A stretch of 51,982 nucleotides of DNA from JBBQXY01 sp051004815 (GCA_051004815.1 JBPCJY010000065.1:1-51982), one strand, 5' to 3'. Shown: positions 1 to 9,212, counted from the stretch's first letter. Program-made: numbers and translations. Notes: generated by a model not told the origin, from the letters alone.

Positions 1-66
1 TTCCAGAAGCATCGGTATTTGTTTCACTTGCTCTCGTAGCAAGGTGAGTTCGTCTTCTACGGTCAT
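1..66 (-). CDS. 5' end of an unidentified gene, partial
   Basis: An ATG at 66-64 on the minus strand opens a frame that runs off the left edge of the window. It gives 22 residues beginning MTVEDELTLLREQVKQIP. An AGGTAGAG stretch upstream could serve as ribosome binding site. The residues look like an amphipathic coiled coil. Such N-termini are common in transposases and in small regulatory proteins, but 22 residues are too few to assign a family. The gene is divergent from the kinase at 153. Confidence 0.4.
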   Translation of the reverse strand, partial: MTVEDELTLLREQVKQIPMLLE

Positions 67-152
67 GCCTTTACTCTACCTGATTGTGATCGAATTGGCA
101 AGTCTCTAGGAGACCTGATTTGTTACGATAAAAATAAGATACTTGGGAGGCA

Positions 153-1703
153 ATGAAGGTTATGCAACCTGCGGAATCTATGCAACAAACAGCACACTCC
201 AATCTCCGTCTACCCTTTATTTTAGCGTTAGATGTCGGCACCTCCTCGACTCGCGCCCTCTTGTTCGACGCGACCGGAGCTGGTGTGCCAGGCATCCAAT
301 CGCAAGATACGTATGAACTCACGTTATCGAACGAGGGAGAAGTCTCAGTTGATGCCGATACGCTGGTACAAGCAGTGGCGACCACCATTGATAAGGCTTT
401 GCAAGCTGCTGGCCCACTGGCTTCCTCAATAGGAGCGGTGGCCACCGACACTTTCTGGCATAGCCTCGTTGCCGTAGATAAAGATGGGCATGCGCTGACT
501 CCACTCATCACCTGGGAAGATACGCGCCCCCGCAATGCCGCCGCCGAATTGCGCTCACAATTGGACAAAACCGCTATCCATCAGCGTACAGGGGCGCGAT
601 TACACGCCAGCTATTGGCCTGCTAAATTGCGCTGGCTTTCACAGACGCAGCCAGAGGTATTTGCGCGTGCGGAGCAGTGGCTCTCTTTTGGCGAATATTT
701 GCACCAGCAGTTGTTAGGCCAGGCCGTCTGTAGCTATTCAATGGCCTCCGGTACAGGAATGCTCGTGACGCGCACACGGAAATGGGACAATGAATTGATG
801 CAGGTGACGGGGGTGCGACCCGAACAGATGCCTCCGTTGGGCGATGTAGACGCTAGCGTTAAAGGTCTGCGCTCAGAGTATGCCTCGCGTTGGCCAGCAT
901 TAAACAACGTTCCCTGGTTTCCCGCTATTGGCGATGGGGCGGCGGCAAATGCCGGTTCCGGCTGTGCGGCTGAGGGAAACTGGGCCTTGACCATCGGCAC
1001 GTCCAGTGCCATGCGTGTGATAGTGGCCCCCGATCAGGTTGTTCCCCCACCCGGTTTATGGCTCTACCTGTTGGACGCCAACCGTGCCTTACTGGGCGGC
1101 GCACTGAGCGAAGGTGGTAACGTGTTTGCCTGGATGGAAAAGACCTTACAACTACCCTCCTTGAAAGAATCTGAGCCGTTGGTGGCGAAATTATCCCCCG
1201 ATGGCCATGGTTTGACGATTCTGCCTTTCATCTCCGGGGAGCGCAGCCTGGGCTGGCATGCTGAGGCCCGTGCCGTCGTCGCTGGCATTCAAACACATAC
1301 TACCTCTGCTGACCTCTTACGCGCAGCCATGGAGGCCCTGGTCTACCAACTTGGTGCCGTCTATACGGACCTCTGTGAAACGTTGAAGGTCAGCACGACT
1401 GCCCCCAACGTCATCGGTAGCGGTGGAGCCTTGCTCGGTTCCCCAACGCTCCAACATATTGTCGCCGATACGCTGCACACCTCGCTCAAACTCTCCTATG
1501 AACACGAGGCCTCGGCCCGTGGCGTGGCCCTCCTTGCTTTGTCCGCGCTGGGCATTCTACCTGATGTTGCGAAAGTGCCGCCCGATCTTGGCGATACTGT
1601 GTCACCTGATGCCAAAGCTGGTGAAATCTATCAAAAGGCCGCTGCTCGCCAGTTAGCATTGTATAAGACACTACTGGGTGATATCGAAGGGCAGAGCACT
1701 TAG
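153..1703 (+). CDS. FGGY-family carbohydrate kinase, probably gluconokinase
   Basis: This 516-residue protein is the usual length for FGGY kinases, which phosphorylate sugars or sugar acids with ATP. The N-terminal ATPase-fold phosphate loop is LALDVGTSSTRALLFDATG (about residues 25-43). A WEDTR segment follows near 120 and a second glycine-rich motif, ALTIGTSSAMRV, near 280. The late FGGY signature region contains GSGGALLGSP (about 423-432). The sequence around TDTFWHSLVAVD is typical of the gluconokinase branch, which feeds 6-phosphogluconate into the pentose phosphate pathway; substrate is inferred, not shown. GGAGG lies just before the first ATG. The gene stands alone, with no adjoining transporter or dehydrogenase. 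Confidence 0.8.
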   Translation: MKVMQPAESMQQTAHSNLRLPFILALDVGTSSTRALLFDATGAGVPGIQSQDTYELTLSNEGEVSVDADTLVQAVATTIDKALQAAGPLASSIGAVATDTFWHSLVAVDKDGHALTPLITWEDTRPRNAAAELRSQLDKTAIHQRTGARLHASYWPAKLRWLSQTQPEVFARAEQWLSFGEYLHQQLLGQAVCSYSMASGTGMLVTRTRKWDNELMQVTGVRPEQMPPLGDVDASVKGLRSEYASRWPALNNVPWFPAIGDGAAANAGSGCAAEGNWALTIGTSSAMRVIVAPDQVVPPPGLWLYLLDANRALLGGALSEGGNVFAWMEKTLQLPSLKESEPLVAKLSPDGHGLTILPFISGERSLGWHAEARAVVAGIQTHTTSADLLRAAMEALVYQLGAVYTDLCETLKVSTTAPNVIGSGGALLGSPTLQHIVADTLHTSLKLSYEHEASARGVALLALSALGILPDVAKVPPDLGDTVSPDAKAGEIYQKAAARQLALYKTLLGDIEGQST

Positions 1704-1816
1704 CCGTATGATGCTGGACAAGGATGGTCAGTCCCCGTGACGGAAAAATCGAGGCCAAGTGATGACCTCTGATTCACAAAGCTCCGCTCATGTCTCTTTT
1801 CGTCAGGATCGTAGAA

Positions 1817-2668
1817 CTACCCCACCCCTCGCATAGAGCGCTGTTTTCCAGCCTCCATTTCACCGCCTGAAGTACGTCGTGCCATGCGGCGTAAAATAGG
1901 CGGTGCCAGAAGCAAACCAACCACCGCCCAGGTAGCAAGGACAAGGAAGGTTGCAAGCGGTCGAAACGTCCCGCCAAGTTCAAGCGCGGCTGCGGATGCC
2001 GGTGAAAACACCGAACGAAGCCCCAACCCTAACCAGTAGACAGGAAACATTTGGGCAATCCATTGCACCCAGGCAGGAAGGGCACTAATTGGATAAAAGA
2101 TTCCCGAAATCGCCACCAGGGCCACCAGGGGAAAAAACGTCAGACCGAAACCAGCACCCGAACTTTTCACCAATGATCCAATCATTGCACCCATCGGGGC
2201 GGTTGCGAGTAAACCAAGCACCAACACCCCCAAAAAGATGAGGAGACGTAGACCGTCAGGATTGGCCAGCCCTGGCACAATGAAGAGACTCAGGACGAAT
2301 ACAAGCGCCAGATTGAGGATGGTTGAAAGAATGGTCAACACCACGCGTGCAATCAAGTAACCAACCATGCCTTGAGGAATCGCCTTTGCTCGCAGTAACG
2401 TCCCATCCTCTCTATCATAGGAAAGGAGTTTTGCAATGCTGCTCAGACCTTCGTTGGCGATCAGCATGCCCAACAAACCTGGCAGCGTGAGAAGAGCTAA
2501 AGAAACGCCTTCAATTTTCGTTGTCCGCTCAAACCACAAGACCCCCACGAGAAGGATCGCAAAAATCACCGTCGATAGCAGTGCTTGTGGATTTTTGAGG
2601 TAGAGCATCTTAAACTCAATCCATCCACGGGCAACACCGAGGCAAACTGCATTGATCGTTGGACTCAT
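1817..2668 (-). CDS. ABC-2 type transporter permease (DrrB-like)
   Basis: A 283-residue membrane protein with about six hydrophobic spans (for example VIFAILLVGVLW and FFPLVALVAISGIFYP). The conserved block before the last spans (ISGIFYPISALPAWVQWIAQ) is typical of ABC-2 exporters of the daunorubicin-resistance type. The start ATG overlaps the end of the ATPase reading frame by 4 bases (ATGA), so the two are translationally coupled. Likely role: the membrane half of a two-component drug or lipid exporter. If the ATPase is really broken by its internal stop, this permease may be inactive or may borrow another ATPase. Confidence 0.8.
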   Translation of the reverse strand: MSPTINAVCLGVARGWIEFKMLYLKNPQALLSTVIFAILLVGVLWFERTTKIEGVSLALLTLPGLLGMLIANEGLSSIAKLLSYDREDGTLLRAKAIPQGMVGYLIARVVLTILSTILNLALVFVLSLFIVPGLANPDGLRLLIFLGVLVLGLLATAPMGAMIGSLVKSSGAGFGLTFFPLVALVAISGIFYPISALPAWVQWIAQMFPVYWLGLGLRSVFSPASAAALELGGTFRPLATFLVLATWAVVGLLLAPPILRRMARRTSGGEMEAGKQRSMRGVG

Positions 2669-3594
2669 TTCTTTCCCTCCTCTTTTCGGCTCTGTTGTTT
2701 TTCGTGCTTTTGCACAATGGTCATATAGGTGTCTTCCAAGCTCGCCCGCCGAATTTCTAAGTCACTAATCCCATCAGAATACTGGGTGAGCAGCTTTCTG
2801 GTAAATGCCACGGCTTGACTGGTACGATGGATATGCTGCTGTCCATCCTGGCTCCAGATGACCTCTGTTTGGTTGGACAGGTCTTTTGCGAGTTGGTCGG
2901 CACTTCCGTTGGCGACAATGGTGCCTCCCGCTAAAATCAGAATGCGATCACTCAATTTTTCTGCTTCATCCAGATCGTGCGTGGTCAGTAAAATGGTCGT
3001 TCCCTCCCTCTCGGAAAGCCGATGAAGCACATCATGAAACTCGCGTCTCGCTTGTGGGTCAAACCCCACAGTCGGCTCATCCAGAAAGAGCAGTTCGGGA
3101 TTGCCAACCAGCCCGATGGCGACATCCAGTCGGCGACGCTGCCCGCCCGAGAGTTCGCGGACTTTCTTGCGTGCCTGGTCCGTCAGGCCCACCAGTTCAA
3201 GCAAAGCATCCGTGTCATACGGACGTTTACGCTCATCTGTTGAGTAGGGGGCAAAGTAGCCGCCAAGGTGATGAAGCAGTTCCCGCACTTGTCACCCTGA
3301 GTGATCACGCCACGACTGCAACACAATCCCCACTTTTGCACGCCATGCTTCATCGGCAAAGACAGGATCAGCACCAAGAATGCTCACGCTTCCACCAGAA
3401 CGTCCACGAAAGCCTTCTAAAATTTCAATCGTGGTCGTCTTCCCTGCCCCGTTGGGACCAAGCAGGACAAGCACTTCACCCCGGCATATCGTAAAATCGA
3501 CCCCATCTAAGACGACCGAATCGCCATAGCGCATCTGTAGCCCCTTCACCTCGACAACTGCATCTGTATGCAGTATCCGTCTATCGAGCATCAT
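2665..3594 (-). pseudogene. ABC transporter ATP-binding protein (DrrA-like), interrupted by an in-frame TGA
   Basis: The frame starts at 3594 and encodes an ABC ATPase: Walker A GPNGAGKTTT, Q-loop VGIVLQSW, signature LSGGQRRRLDVAIGL, Walker B LLFLDEPTVGFD and H-loop LLTTHDLDEA. A TGA codon at 3294-3292 interrupts it after WRDHSG; the frame continues unshifted as QVRELLHHLGGYF. In related exporters this place normally reads like WRDH-G-W/K-VRELL, so the stop probably replaces a Trp codon (TGG to TGA). A GTG at 3288 could restart translation but would yield a protein without Walker A. Everything downstream is intact, so the lesion is recent, tolerated by readthrough, or a sequencing error. It is followed by the permease with a 4-base overlap. 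Confidence 0.75.
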
Positions 3595-3626
3595 GACACC
3601 TGATCCCTGTTTATGCTATACTACAA

Positions 3627-3647
3627 TTCACTGAGATGATCAGTGAA
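3627..3647. promoter_or_regulatory. Perfect palindrome, candidate MarR operator
   Basis: Arms TTCACTGA (3627-3634) and TCAGTGAA (3640-3647) are exact reverse complements with a 5-base spacer. The site lies in the 144-bp divergent region between the ABC exporter and the MarR-type gene, where an autoregulatory operator controlling both would sit. A further half-site-like TCAGTAAA lies at 3672. Function is inferred from placement. Confidence 0.45.
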
Positions 3648-3690
3648 AATCGAAAACTGCGCCTTACTATATCAGTAAAATATTATAAAA

Positions 3691-3713
3691 TTTATCTGAC
3701 ATTGTAAGATAAA
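3691..3713. promoter_or_regulatory. Second palindrome upstream of the MarR-type gene
   Basis: Arms TTTATCT (3691-3697) and AGATAAA (3707-3713) are exact reverse complements, with a 9-base spacer. The site is AT-rich and 26 bp upstream of the regulator's start codon, overlapping the likely promoter. It may be an operator for repression of the regulator gene. Confidence 0.35.
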
Positions 3714-3738
3714 TATAGTATAGACGGAGGGACAAACA

Positions 3739-4836
3739 TTGTCAAGTGATTCTCAGGAAAAACACGCGGAGGTACGAGGGGAGCTTGCACGCGAGCTCCG
3801 GCAGTTCAATGGACTCGGAGCCTCCTTCTTTCGGGTGACGGCGGCTCAGATCGGGATGGCTGTCACGGATATGCAGGTCATGGATATCCTGGATATCACC
3901 GGCCCCTCGACCGCTGGTCATCTCGCCGATCTCACAGGGCTTACCACCGGGGCGATCACCAGGATACTCGATCGGTTGGAGGAGGCCAAGCTTGTACGCC
4001 GGGAGCGCGACCCCAACGATGGTCGCAAGGTCATTGTCCGACTCGAAAGGGGCAAGGACGAAATGCGCAAGGTTCGCTCGATCTTGGATTCCGTTGGGAA
4101 GGCGTGGGATGAGGTGGCGTCGCGCTATGACGATGAGCAGATCGCCTTCCTGCTAGAGTTTCTCAAACACAGCAACGAGCTGTCCAGGAAGGAACTTGTC
4201 CGGTTGCAAGAGGCACCATCGGGCGAGGGGGAGATATTCTCCGCTCCGCTAGAGGATCAAGAGAGTGGTCGGCTCGTTGTCTCCTGCGGGATCTCCCGGC
4301 TGAACTTGCGTGCGGACGACAAGATGGCCGAGCTTTACCAGGCCCGCTTCGAGGGACCGTTACCGAATGTGAAGACCAAAGAGGGGGCGGTCACCATCCG
4401 CTATCCACGACGTTTGTTGGGACTGGGCGAGAAGCAGGGCGCGGCGTCGGTCGCGCTCAGCACTGCCATCCCGTGGCGGATCGTAATCCAGGGTGGAGCA
4501 GCGGAGGTTGCCGCTGAACTGGGCGGTCTTGATCTCGCCGGGCTGGAGGTCAAGGGGGGGTTTAGCACGATCCGCCTGGATCTCCCTGCGCCCTCTGGGG
4601 TGGTTCCCATACGGATCAGCGGGGGAGCATCAGAGATCACCGTTCGGCGTCCTGTAGATGTTGCCGCCCGCGTCCACTTCAAGGGCTGGGTCTCCGAATT
4701 GATCTTCGACGATCAAATCTTCAGCGGTGTGGGCAACAACGTGCGGCTGCAAAGCCCTGGCTTTGATCCGACTGCCTCGTGCTATGACATCGAAGTCACA
4801 AGCTACGCCAGCATGGTCACCATCACCTCCGGTTGA
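3739..4836 (+). CDS. MarR-type regulator fused to a C-terminal beta-rich domain
   Basis: Residues about 15-155 form a MarR winged helix: the HTH is around TAGHLADLTGLTTGAITRIL and the wing around RERDPNDGRKVIVRL. MarR proteins are usually about 150 residues; this one is 365. Residues about 175-365 are rich in beta-strand, with repeated short segments such as GRLVVSCGISRLNLRA, GGAAEVAAELGG and GGASEITVRRPVDV. These resemble the stacked-strand (toast-rack or DUF4097-like) domains of envelope-stress proteins; that match is by eye. The start is TTG, chosen because GGAGGG lies 7 bases before it. The gene is divergent from the ABC exporter, which it may control in response to a ligand sensed by the extra domain. 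Confidence 0.75.
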   Translation: MSSDSQEKHAEVRGELARELRQFNGLGASFFRVTAAQIGMAVTDMQVMDILDITGPSTAGHLADLTGLTTGAITRILDRLEEAKLVRRERDPNDGRKVIVRLERGKDEMRKVRSILDSVGKAWDEVASRYDDEQIAFLLEFLKHSNELSRKELVRLQEAPSGEGEIFSAPLEDQESGRLVVSCGISRLNLRADDKMAELYQARFEGPLPNVKTKEGAVTIRYPRRLLGLGEKQGAASVALSTAIPWRIVIQGGAAEVAAELGGLDLAGLEVKGGFSTIRLDLPAPSGVVPIRISGGASEITVRRPVDVAARVHFKGWVSELIFDDQIFSGVGNNVRLQSPGFDPTASCYDIEVTSYASMVTITSG

Positions 4837-4842
4837 CTCAGA

Positions 4843-4862
4843 AGACGAGCGTGAGCTCGTCT
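4843..4862 (+). terminator. Hairpin after the MarR-type gene
   Basis: AGACGAGC and GCTCGTCT pair perfectly around GTGA, 7 bases after the stop codon. No U-run follows, so it is either a weak terminator or an RNA-stabilising stem. Confidence 0.45.
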
Positions 4863-4914
4863 GCGACCGTCCGGTTCCCCGGTCATAGAATCTGTTCATT
4901 TTCGGGACAGAACA

Positions 4915-6561
4915 CTATACTGGACATAACAATCTTTTAAAGGCCGAGACGAACTGCTCGGCCTTTTCCTCTGTGAAAACGCCCAGGACATAGCGGTCAG
5001 GACGCACCACGACAAAGAGATCACGATTGTTGCGCAAGAAATTGTCATCATTGGATGTAACTGTTGTGTACGATGCACTATTGCTATTCATGGTAGCTAT
5101 TTCACTGTAGGGACGCGATTCATTGTATCTTAGTTGGGGCTGTACACAAACCATGCGCGTATTCAGGCTTTCCCAGAACGTGCTATGCAGTTGCGTGAAA
5201 GCTCTACTGGCATGAGGATGCAAGGCGATGATGGCAAAGCCGCCTCCCAGCATCTCATCAAGCAAGACGTTGTTCCCCTGCAACGTTGTTACTACCGGCT
5301 GGGGAAGCATGAAGCCGGTGATCGCTCTGTTATCGCGCTTGCCATCAGGGATGAAAAAACCGGCTGTATATTTGGGCTGCGGTTTTATTCGCCCCTCGGT
5401 CAAATAGTCACGCATTGCAGGTACGGTATTCGACCCCTCTAATAGGAGGTTGCGGACCAGTGCAACTGGCTTTTTTGTTGACATAACAATATTGCCGAGG
5501 AAGGACGAGAAGAAAATCATCTGTGCCACATGTTTGTAACGTTCCTGGTGATACGTTTCCAGGAGTTGCGGATGGGCTAGACCATGCAGCACCAACGACA
5601 GTTTCCAACACAAGTTATGAGCGTCACGTAGGCCGCTATTCAAGCCTTGTCCGCCGAAGGGAGGCATCATGTGGGCGGCATCGCCTAATAGGAAAACACG
5701 CCCTTGCGAAAACTGTCGTGCGAGCGTGGAATGGAAGGTATAAATGGCTGAACGGATAATGTGCGGCTGTAGTGAGCCACCGGCTTGCCGAATGAGCGCA
5801 CTTATTTTTTCCGGATGTAAAAGTTCCGTCTCTGTTTCACCGGGCAACAGCATAAATTCCCAGCGTCTCCCATTATGCGGAGATGGCACGGTCACGGCTG
5901 GTCGTTGTGGATTGCAGAAAAACTTGGCAATGGCGGAAGGTTCATCGTCGGCAACGCAATCAATGACCAACCATTTTTGCCCAAAGGTTGAACCTTTCAT
6001 CGGTATGTTCAGAGCGTGGCGAATGGTACTGCGCCCACCATCGCAAGCCAACAGGTAGGAGCAAGCGAACTGTTGTCTCTCTCCGGTCGGTGTGTGGACA
6101 GAGACAACAACCCGCTCAGCGGTTTGCTCCACTGCTTCAACAGTATGCTGGAAAAGGATATCGACACAGGCAAAGCGATTGAGGCCAGCCAGGAGCGTAG
6201 TTTCAAATTCAGGCTGGTTGAAGGTAGAGATCAGTGGGTAGCCATTACGTTTGCTGGTGGGAGCTACTTTGGCCAGAATACGGTCCGCGAAGAGATAGTG
6301 GGCGTTGATATCTGATAACACACAGTGGCGCATGGCTGCACTAAGCCCCATTGCCTGACAAATACGCAGACCCTCGTCGTCGAGTGAGATAGCTTTGGGA
6401 TAGGCACTGAGTTCACTGTTACGTTCGATAACCAGGGTATCGATACCCGCCAGGCCCAGTAAATTGGCGGCACTCAGCCCGGCGGGGCCACCGCCTACGA
6501 TAATAACAGAGCTGTGTCTTTGGCATTCGTGCGGGGTATGACTACCTATAGGTGTGTTCAT
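4915..6561 (-). CDS. FAD-dependent aromatic-type monooxygenase
   Basis: A class A flavoprotein hydroxylase of the PheA/TfdB/MhpA group, 548 residues from the ATG at 6561. An upstream in-frame TTG at 6639 would add 26 residues but has poorer context. The dinucleotide-binding motif is VIIVGGGPAGLSAANLL, the DG motif LACDGGRSTIRHAL, and the second FAD motif GRVFLLGDAAHMMPPFGGQG. The C-terminal 150 residues match the thioredoxin-like tail of this subgroup. These enzymes hydroxylate aromatic rings using NAD(P)H and oxygen. It lies 85 bp downstream of the KS-beta gene on the same strand, so the likely role is hydroxylating the polyketide product. Confidence 0.85.
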   Translation of the reverse strand: MNTPIGSHTPHECQRHSSVIIVGGGPAGLSAANLLGLAGIDTLVIERNSELSAYPKAISLDDEGLRICQAMGLSAAMRHCVLSDINAHYLFADRILAKVAPTSKRNGYPLISTFNQPEFETTLLAGLNRFACVDILFQHTVEAVEQTAERVVVSVHTPTGERQQFACSYLLACDGGRSTIRHALNIPMKGSTFGQKWLVIDCVADDEPSAIAKFFCNPQRPAVTVPSPHNGRRWEFMLLPGETETELLHPEKISALIRQAGGSLQPHIIRSAIYTFHSTLARQFSQGRVFLLGDAAHMMPPFGGQGLNSGLRDAHNLCWKLSLVLHGLAHPQLLETYHQERYKHVAQMIFFSSFLGNIVMSTKKPVALVRNLLLEGSNTVPAMRDYLTEGRIKPQPKYTAGFFIPDGKRDNRAITGFMLPQPVVTTLQGNNVLLDEMLGGGFAIIALHPHASRAFTQLHSTFWESLNTRMVCVQPQLRYNESRPYSEIATMNSNSASYTTVTSNDDNFLRNNRDLFVVVRPDRYVLGVFTEEKAEQFVSAFKRLLCPV

Positions 6562-6646
6562 GCTGCTAGCGTATCCTCTATCCTGAATGGTTAATTTTCG
6601 CTCATATAGAGGATACGTTTTTTGAGTACACCTTGGCAATAATATG

Positions 6647-7909
6647 TTACCCTGGCCAGGCTCTCTTTACCGCCAGCACCACGTTCATGCCGCCGATCCC
6701 CCGTCCACCGATCAATACGGCGGAGCCAGCGAGTGGACGCGCTTCATCGCGCACCATGTTCAATCCATAGGCGGGGTCTAGCTCCTCGCAATTGATTGTC
6801 GGCGGAATAACATTTTCCTGCAAGGCCAGCAGGGCTGTAATGGTATCAATGGCTCCCGCCGCGGCATAGCTATGGCCTTGTGACGAACGCGGTGTACTGA
6901 CGGGCAAGCGGCTAGTATCGTCGCCGAACGTCATGTGCAGTGCCTCGGCCTCGCCCTGGTCAGAGAGTGGAATGGCACGCCCATCCAGGTTAAAGTAGCC
7001 GATATCAGCGGGTGTTATGCCGCCCTGGCGCATGGCAATGCGCATGGCACGGGCGTATTGTGTGCCATTGGACGAAGGCACGGTTGGGCCATTGGCATCG
7101 TTGGTCTGTCCATAGCCAACAATTTCGCCATAGATCGGTGCGCCACGCCTTTGAGCATGTTCGTACTCCTCCAGAATACATATACCAGCTCCTTCCGCCA
7201 GGATGATACCGGCAGCGCGGCGATCAAATGGGCGGTACGCGTGAACATCATCACCGATGGCGCAGTAGGTGTACTCGCTCATGTTCCCCAGCACGGTCAG
7301 ACTGAAAGGATGCAGGAATGCTTCACAACCGCCCGCCATGATGATATCTGCCGCCCCGCGCCTGATCGCTCCATAGGCCATGCAAAGCGCGTCCAGACCA
7401 CCGGCAGTATCGTTGACTGGCGTCTTGCAGTAGCCTTGAATGCCATAGCGAATGGAAGTTTGACCAGCATTGGCAACTTGCAGCCAGGCGATAGCGGTAT
7501 AGGCACTCATATGGCGCGGCCCACGTACATACAATGCTTTGATCTGTTCCACCGCGTACCCAACGCCGCCCAATGTATTTGCCATCACGATGCCAACACA
7601 CTCAGGATCCTCCTCTTCCAGGTGGACATTGGCGTCTTGCAAGGCTTCTTGTACTGCGGCGAAGACAAAATGGGTCATGCGGTCAGTGCGATTTATCAAC
7701 TTCCGATCAATATAGTCACTGGCCAGGAAATCGCTGACCTCGCCCGCTACCTTGATGGACAGGTCAGCGGTAGGAAAGCGTCGAATAGGTTTTATGCCTG
7801 AGATGCCACTTTTCGTCGCGTGCCAGAAGGATTTTTTGCCGATCCCGTTGGGTGCCACCACGCCTATGCCTGAAATGACTACACGTCGCTCTTTATATTG
7901 CGTCATCAT
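6647..7909 (-). CDS. KS-beta / chain-length-factor-like ketosynthase homologue
   Basis: A thiolase-fold beta-ketoacyl synthase homologue of 420 residues in which the catalytic residues are altered. Aligned by eye to its partner, the nucleophile Cys is Thr168 (PVNDTAGGLDAL). The first His is Asp309 (YFNLDGRAIP) and the Lys is Arg341, while the second His survives as His346 (QGHSYAAAG). This pattern is expected of a chain-length factor, which pairs with an active KS-alpha and sets polyketide length without condensing. The frame begins 17 bases inside the end of the KS-alpha gene, with AGGGAGAAG upstream, so the two are translationally coupled, as in type II PKS operons. Alternative: the KS pair of an aryl-polyene-like system. 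Confidence 0.8.
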   Translation of the reverse strand: MMTQYKERRVVISGIGVVAPNGIGKKSFWHATKSGISGIKPIRRFPTADLSIKVAGEVSDFLASDYIDRKLINRTDRMTHFVFAAVQEALQDANVHLEEEDPECVGIVMANTLGGVGYAVEQIKALYVRGPRHMSAYTAIAWLQVANAGQTSIRYGIQGYCKTPVNDTAGGLDALCMAYGAIRRGAADIIMAGGCEAFLHPFSLTVLGNMSEYTYCAIGDDVHAYRPFDRRAAGIILAEGAGICILEEYEHAQRRGAPIYGEIVGYGQTNDANGPTVPSSNGTQYARAMRIAMRQGGITPADIGYFNLDGRAIPLSDQGEAEALHMTFGDDTSRLPVSTPRSSQGHSYAAAGAIDTITALLALQENVIPPTINCEELDPAYGLNMVRDEARPLAGSAVLIGGRGIGGMNVVLAVKRAWPG

Positions 7910-9212
7910 TGCTTCTCCCTACTGCACTCGCTTCCTGTTGATTCTCTAGCCACGTTGGTTGTACCAGAACGAGTGCGGTATTGACGCCGCCGAAACCACT
8001 GGAATGGGTCAACGCTACACGCACGTTTGCCGGACGTGCTACGTTAGGTACATAATCGAGGTCACAATGCGGATCGGCTACTTCCTGGTTAATCGTGGGT
8101 GGAATGAGCTGATGCTCTAATGTCAGCGCGGTCACGATAGTTTCAATGGCACTGGCGGCTCCCTGAGCATGGCCAATCATGGACTTGGTCGAACTAATGG
8201 GAATGGAGTAAGCCTGTTCTCCAAAGACCGCTTTGTAGGCTACTGTCTCCGACGCTTCATTATAAGCGGTGGAGCTCCCATGCGAATTGATGTAGTCTAG
8301 CTGATAGCCTGTAATGCCCGCTTCCCGCATAGCTTGACGTAGCACCTGTTGCAGTGGGGCACCATCAGGGGGGAGCGCGGTCATATGGTGAGCATTGCTA
8401 TTGGAGGCAAAGCTCACCAGTTCAGCGTAAATGTGTGCGTTGCGGGCCAGAGCCATCTCCCGTTCTTCCAGCACGACCACGCCTGCCCCTTCCGCCATCA
8501 CGAAGCCATCACGATTGAGATCATAGGGGCGAGAAGCTCGCTCAGGGTCGTCATTGCGTGTGCTCAACGCACCCAGGACACAGAACACGTCGATACCGGC
8601 AAAGGTGATGGCCGAATCGGCTCCCCCTGTCACCATGCGGTCAACACGGCCCTCCTGGATGGCCCAGTAGGCCTGTCCAATGGCATCGGCACCGGCAGAA
8701 CAGCCCGTGGAAATAACCAGACATGGCCCGTGCAGTTGATGATGTGTGGCAATGGCCGCGGCGGGCGCATGCGTCATTAACAGCGTGGGAGGAATAAACT
8801 CTTGAAAAGCGTTGCTCGCGTCATGCTCTCCCCGCCCCGTCAATTTCACCCAGAGTTTCTCGGCCTCTTCGCTGGACGCCATGGCGGAACCCATAAAGAC
8901 TCCCATCATGTCGCGCTCTTCCTCGCTCAGCCCCTGCGCAAAGCCAGCGTCCTGTAGTGCCAGGTTAGCGGCAGCCAGGGCCAGTTGAGTATTGCGATCG
9001 GTGAGTTGACATTCGATTTCGGTCAGCCCCAGAGCGTAGGGATTGAAGTCTACGATCTCGCCAGCGATTTGCGATGGGAGCGAACTGGCATCAAAGCGTG
9101 TAATGTGCTTAATACCTGATTGGCCAGCGATACAGGCATTCCAGAAATGTTCTTTGCCGATGCCATTACATGCCAGGACACCCAATCCTGTGATGACGAC
9201 GCGTCGCTGCAT
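7893..9212 (-). CDS. KS-alpha, catalytic ketosynthase of a type II PKS-like system
   Basis: A 439-residue beta-ketoacyl synthase with a complete active site: Cys171 in ISTGCSAGADAIG, His311 in INSHGSSTAYNE, Lys343 in ISSTKSM and His348 in IGHAQGAASA. It should carry out decarboxylative Claisen condensation of malonyl-ACP. The ATG has a strong GAGGAGGG site 5 bases upstream. It is the first gene of a minus-strand operon with KS-beta and the FAD monooxygenase. No ACP, ketoreductase or malonyltransferase is seen nearby, so these must be elsewhere or shared with fatty acid synthesis. It could instead be a FabF paralogue, but the catalytically altered partner argues against this. Confidence 0.85.
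   Translation of the reverse strand: MQRRVVITGLGVLACNGIGKEHFWNACIAGQSGIKHITRFDASSLPSQIAGEIVDFNPYALGLTEIECQLTDRNTQLALAAANLALQDAGFAQGLSEEERDMMGVFMGSAMASSEEAEKLWVKLTGRGEHDASNAFQEFIPPTLLMTHAPAAAIATHHQLHGPCLVISTGCSAGADAIGQAYWAIQEGRVDRMVTGGADSAITFAGIDVFCVLGALSTRNDDPERASRPYDLNRDGFVMAEGAGVVVLEEREMALARNAHIYAELVSFASNSNAHHMTALPPDGAPLQQVLRQAMREAGITGYQLDYINSHGSSTAYNEASETVAYKAVFGEQAYSIPISSTKSMIGHAQGAASAIETIVTALTLEHQLIPPTINQEVADPHCDLDYVPNVARPANVRVALTHSSGFGGVNTALVLVQPTWLENQQEASAVGRSNDDAI

Noticed and set aside
6562..6639. 26-residue N-terminal extension of the FAD monooxygenase
   Set aside because: The start would be TTG, with no family similarity before the FAD motif; the ATG at 6561 fits better.
6935..7801. 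288-codon plus-strand frame opposite KS-beta
   Set aside because: It is the complement of a well-supported gene; it has no recognisable domain and no ribosome binding site.
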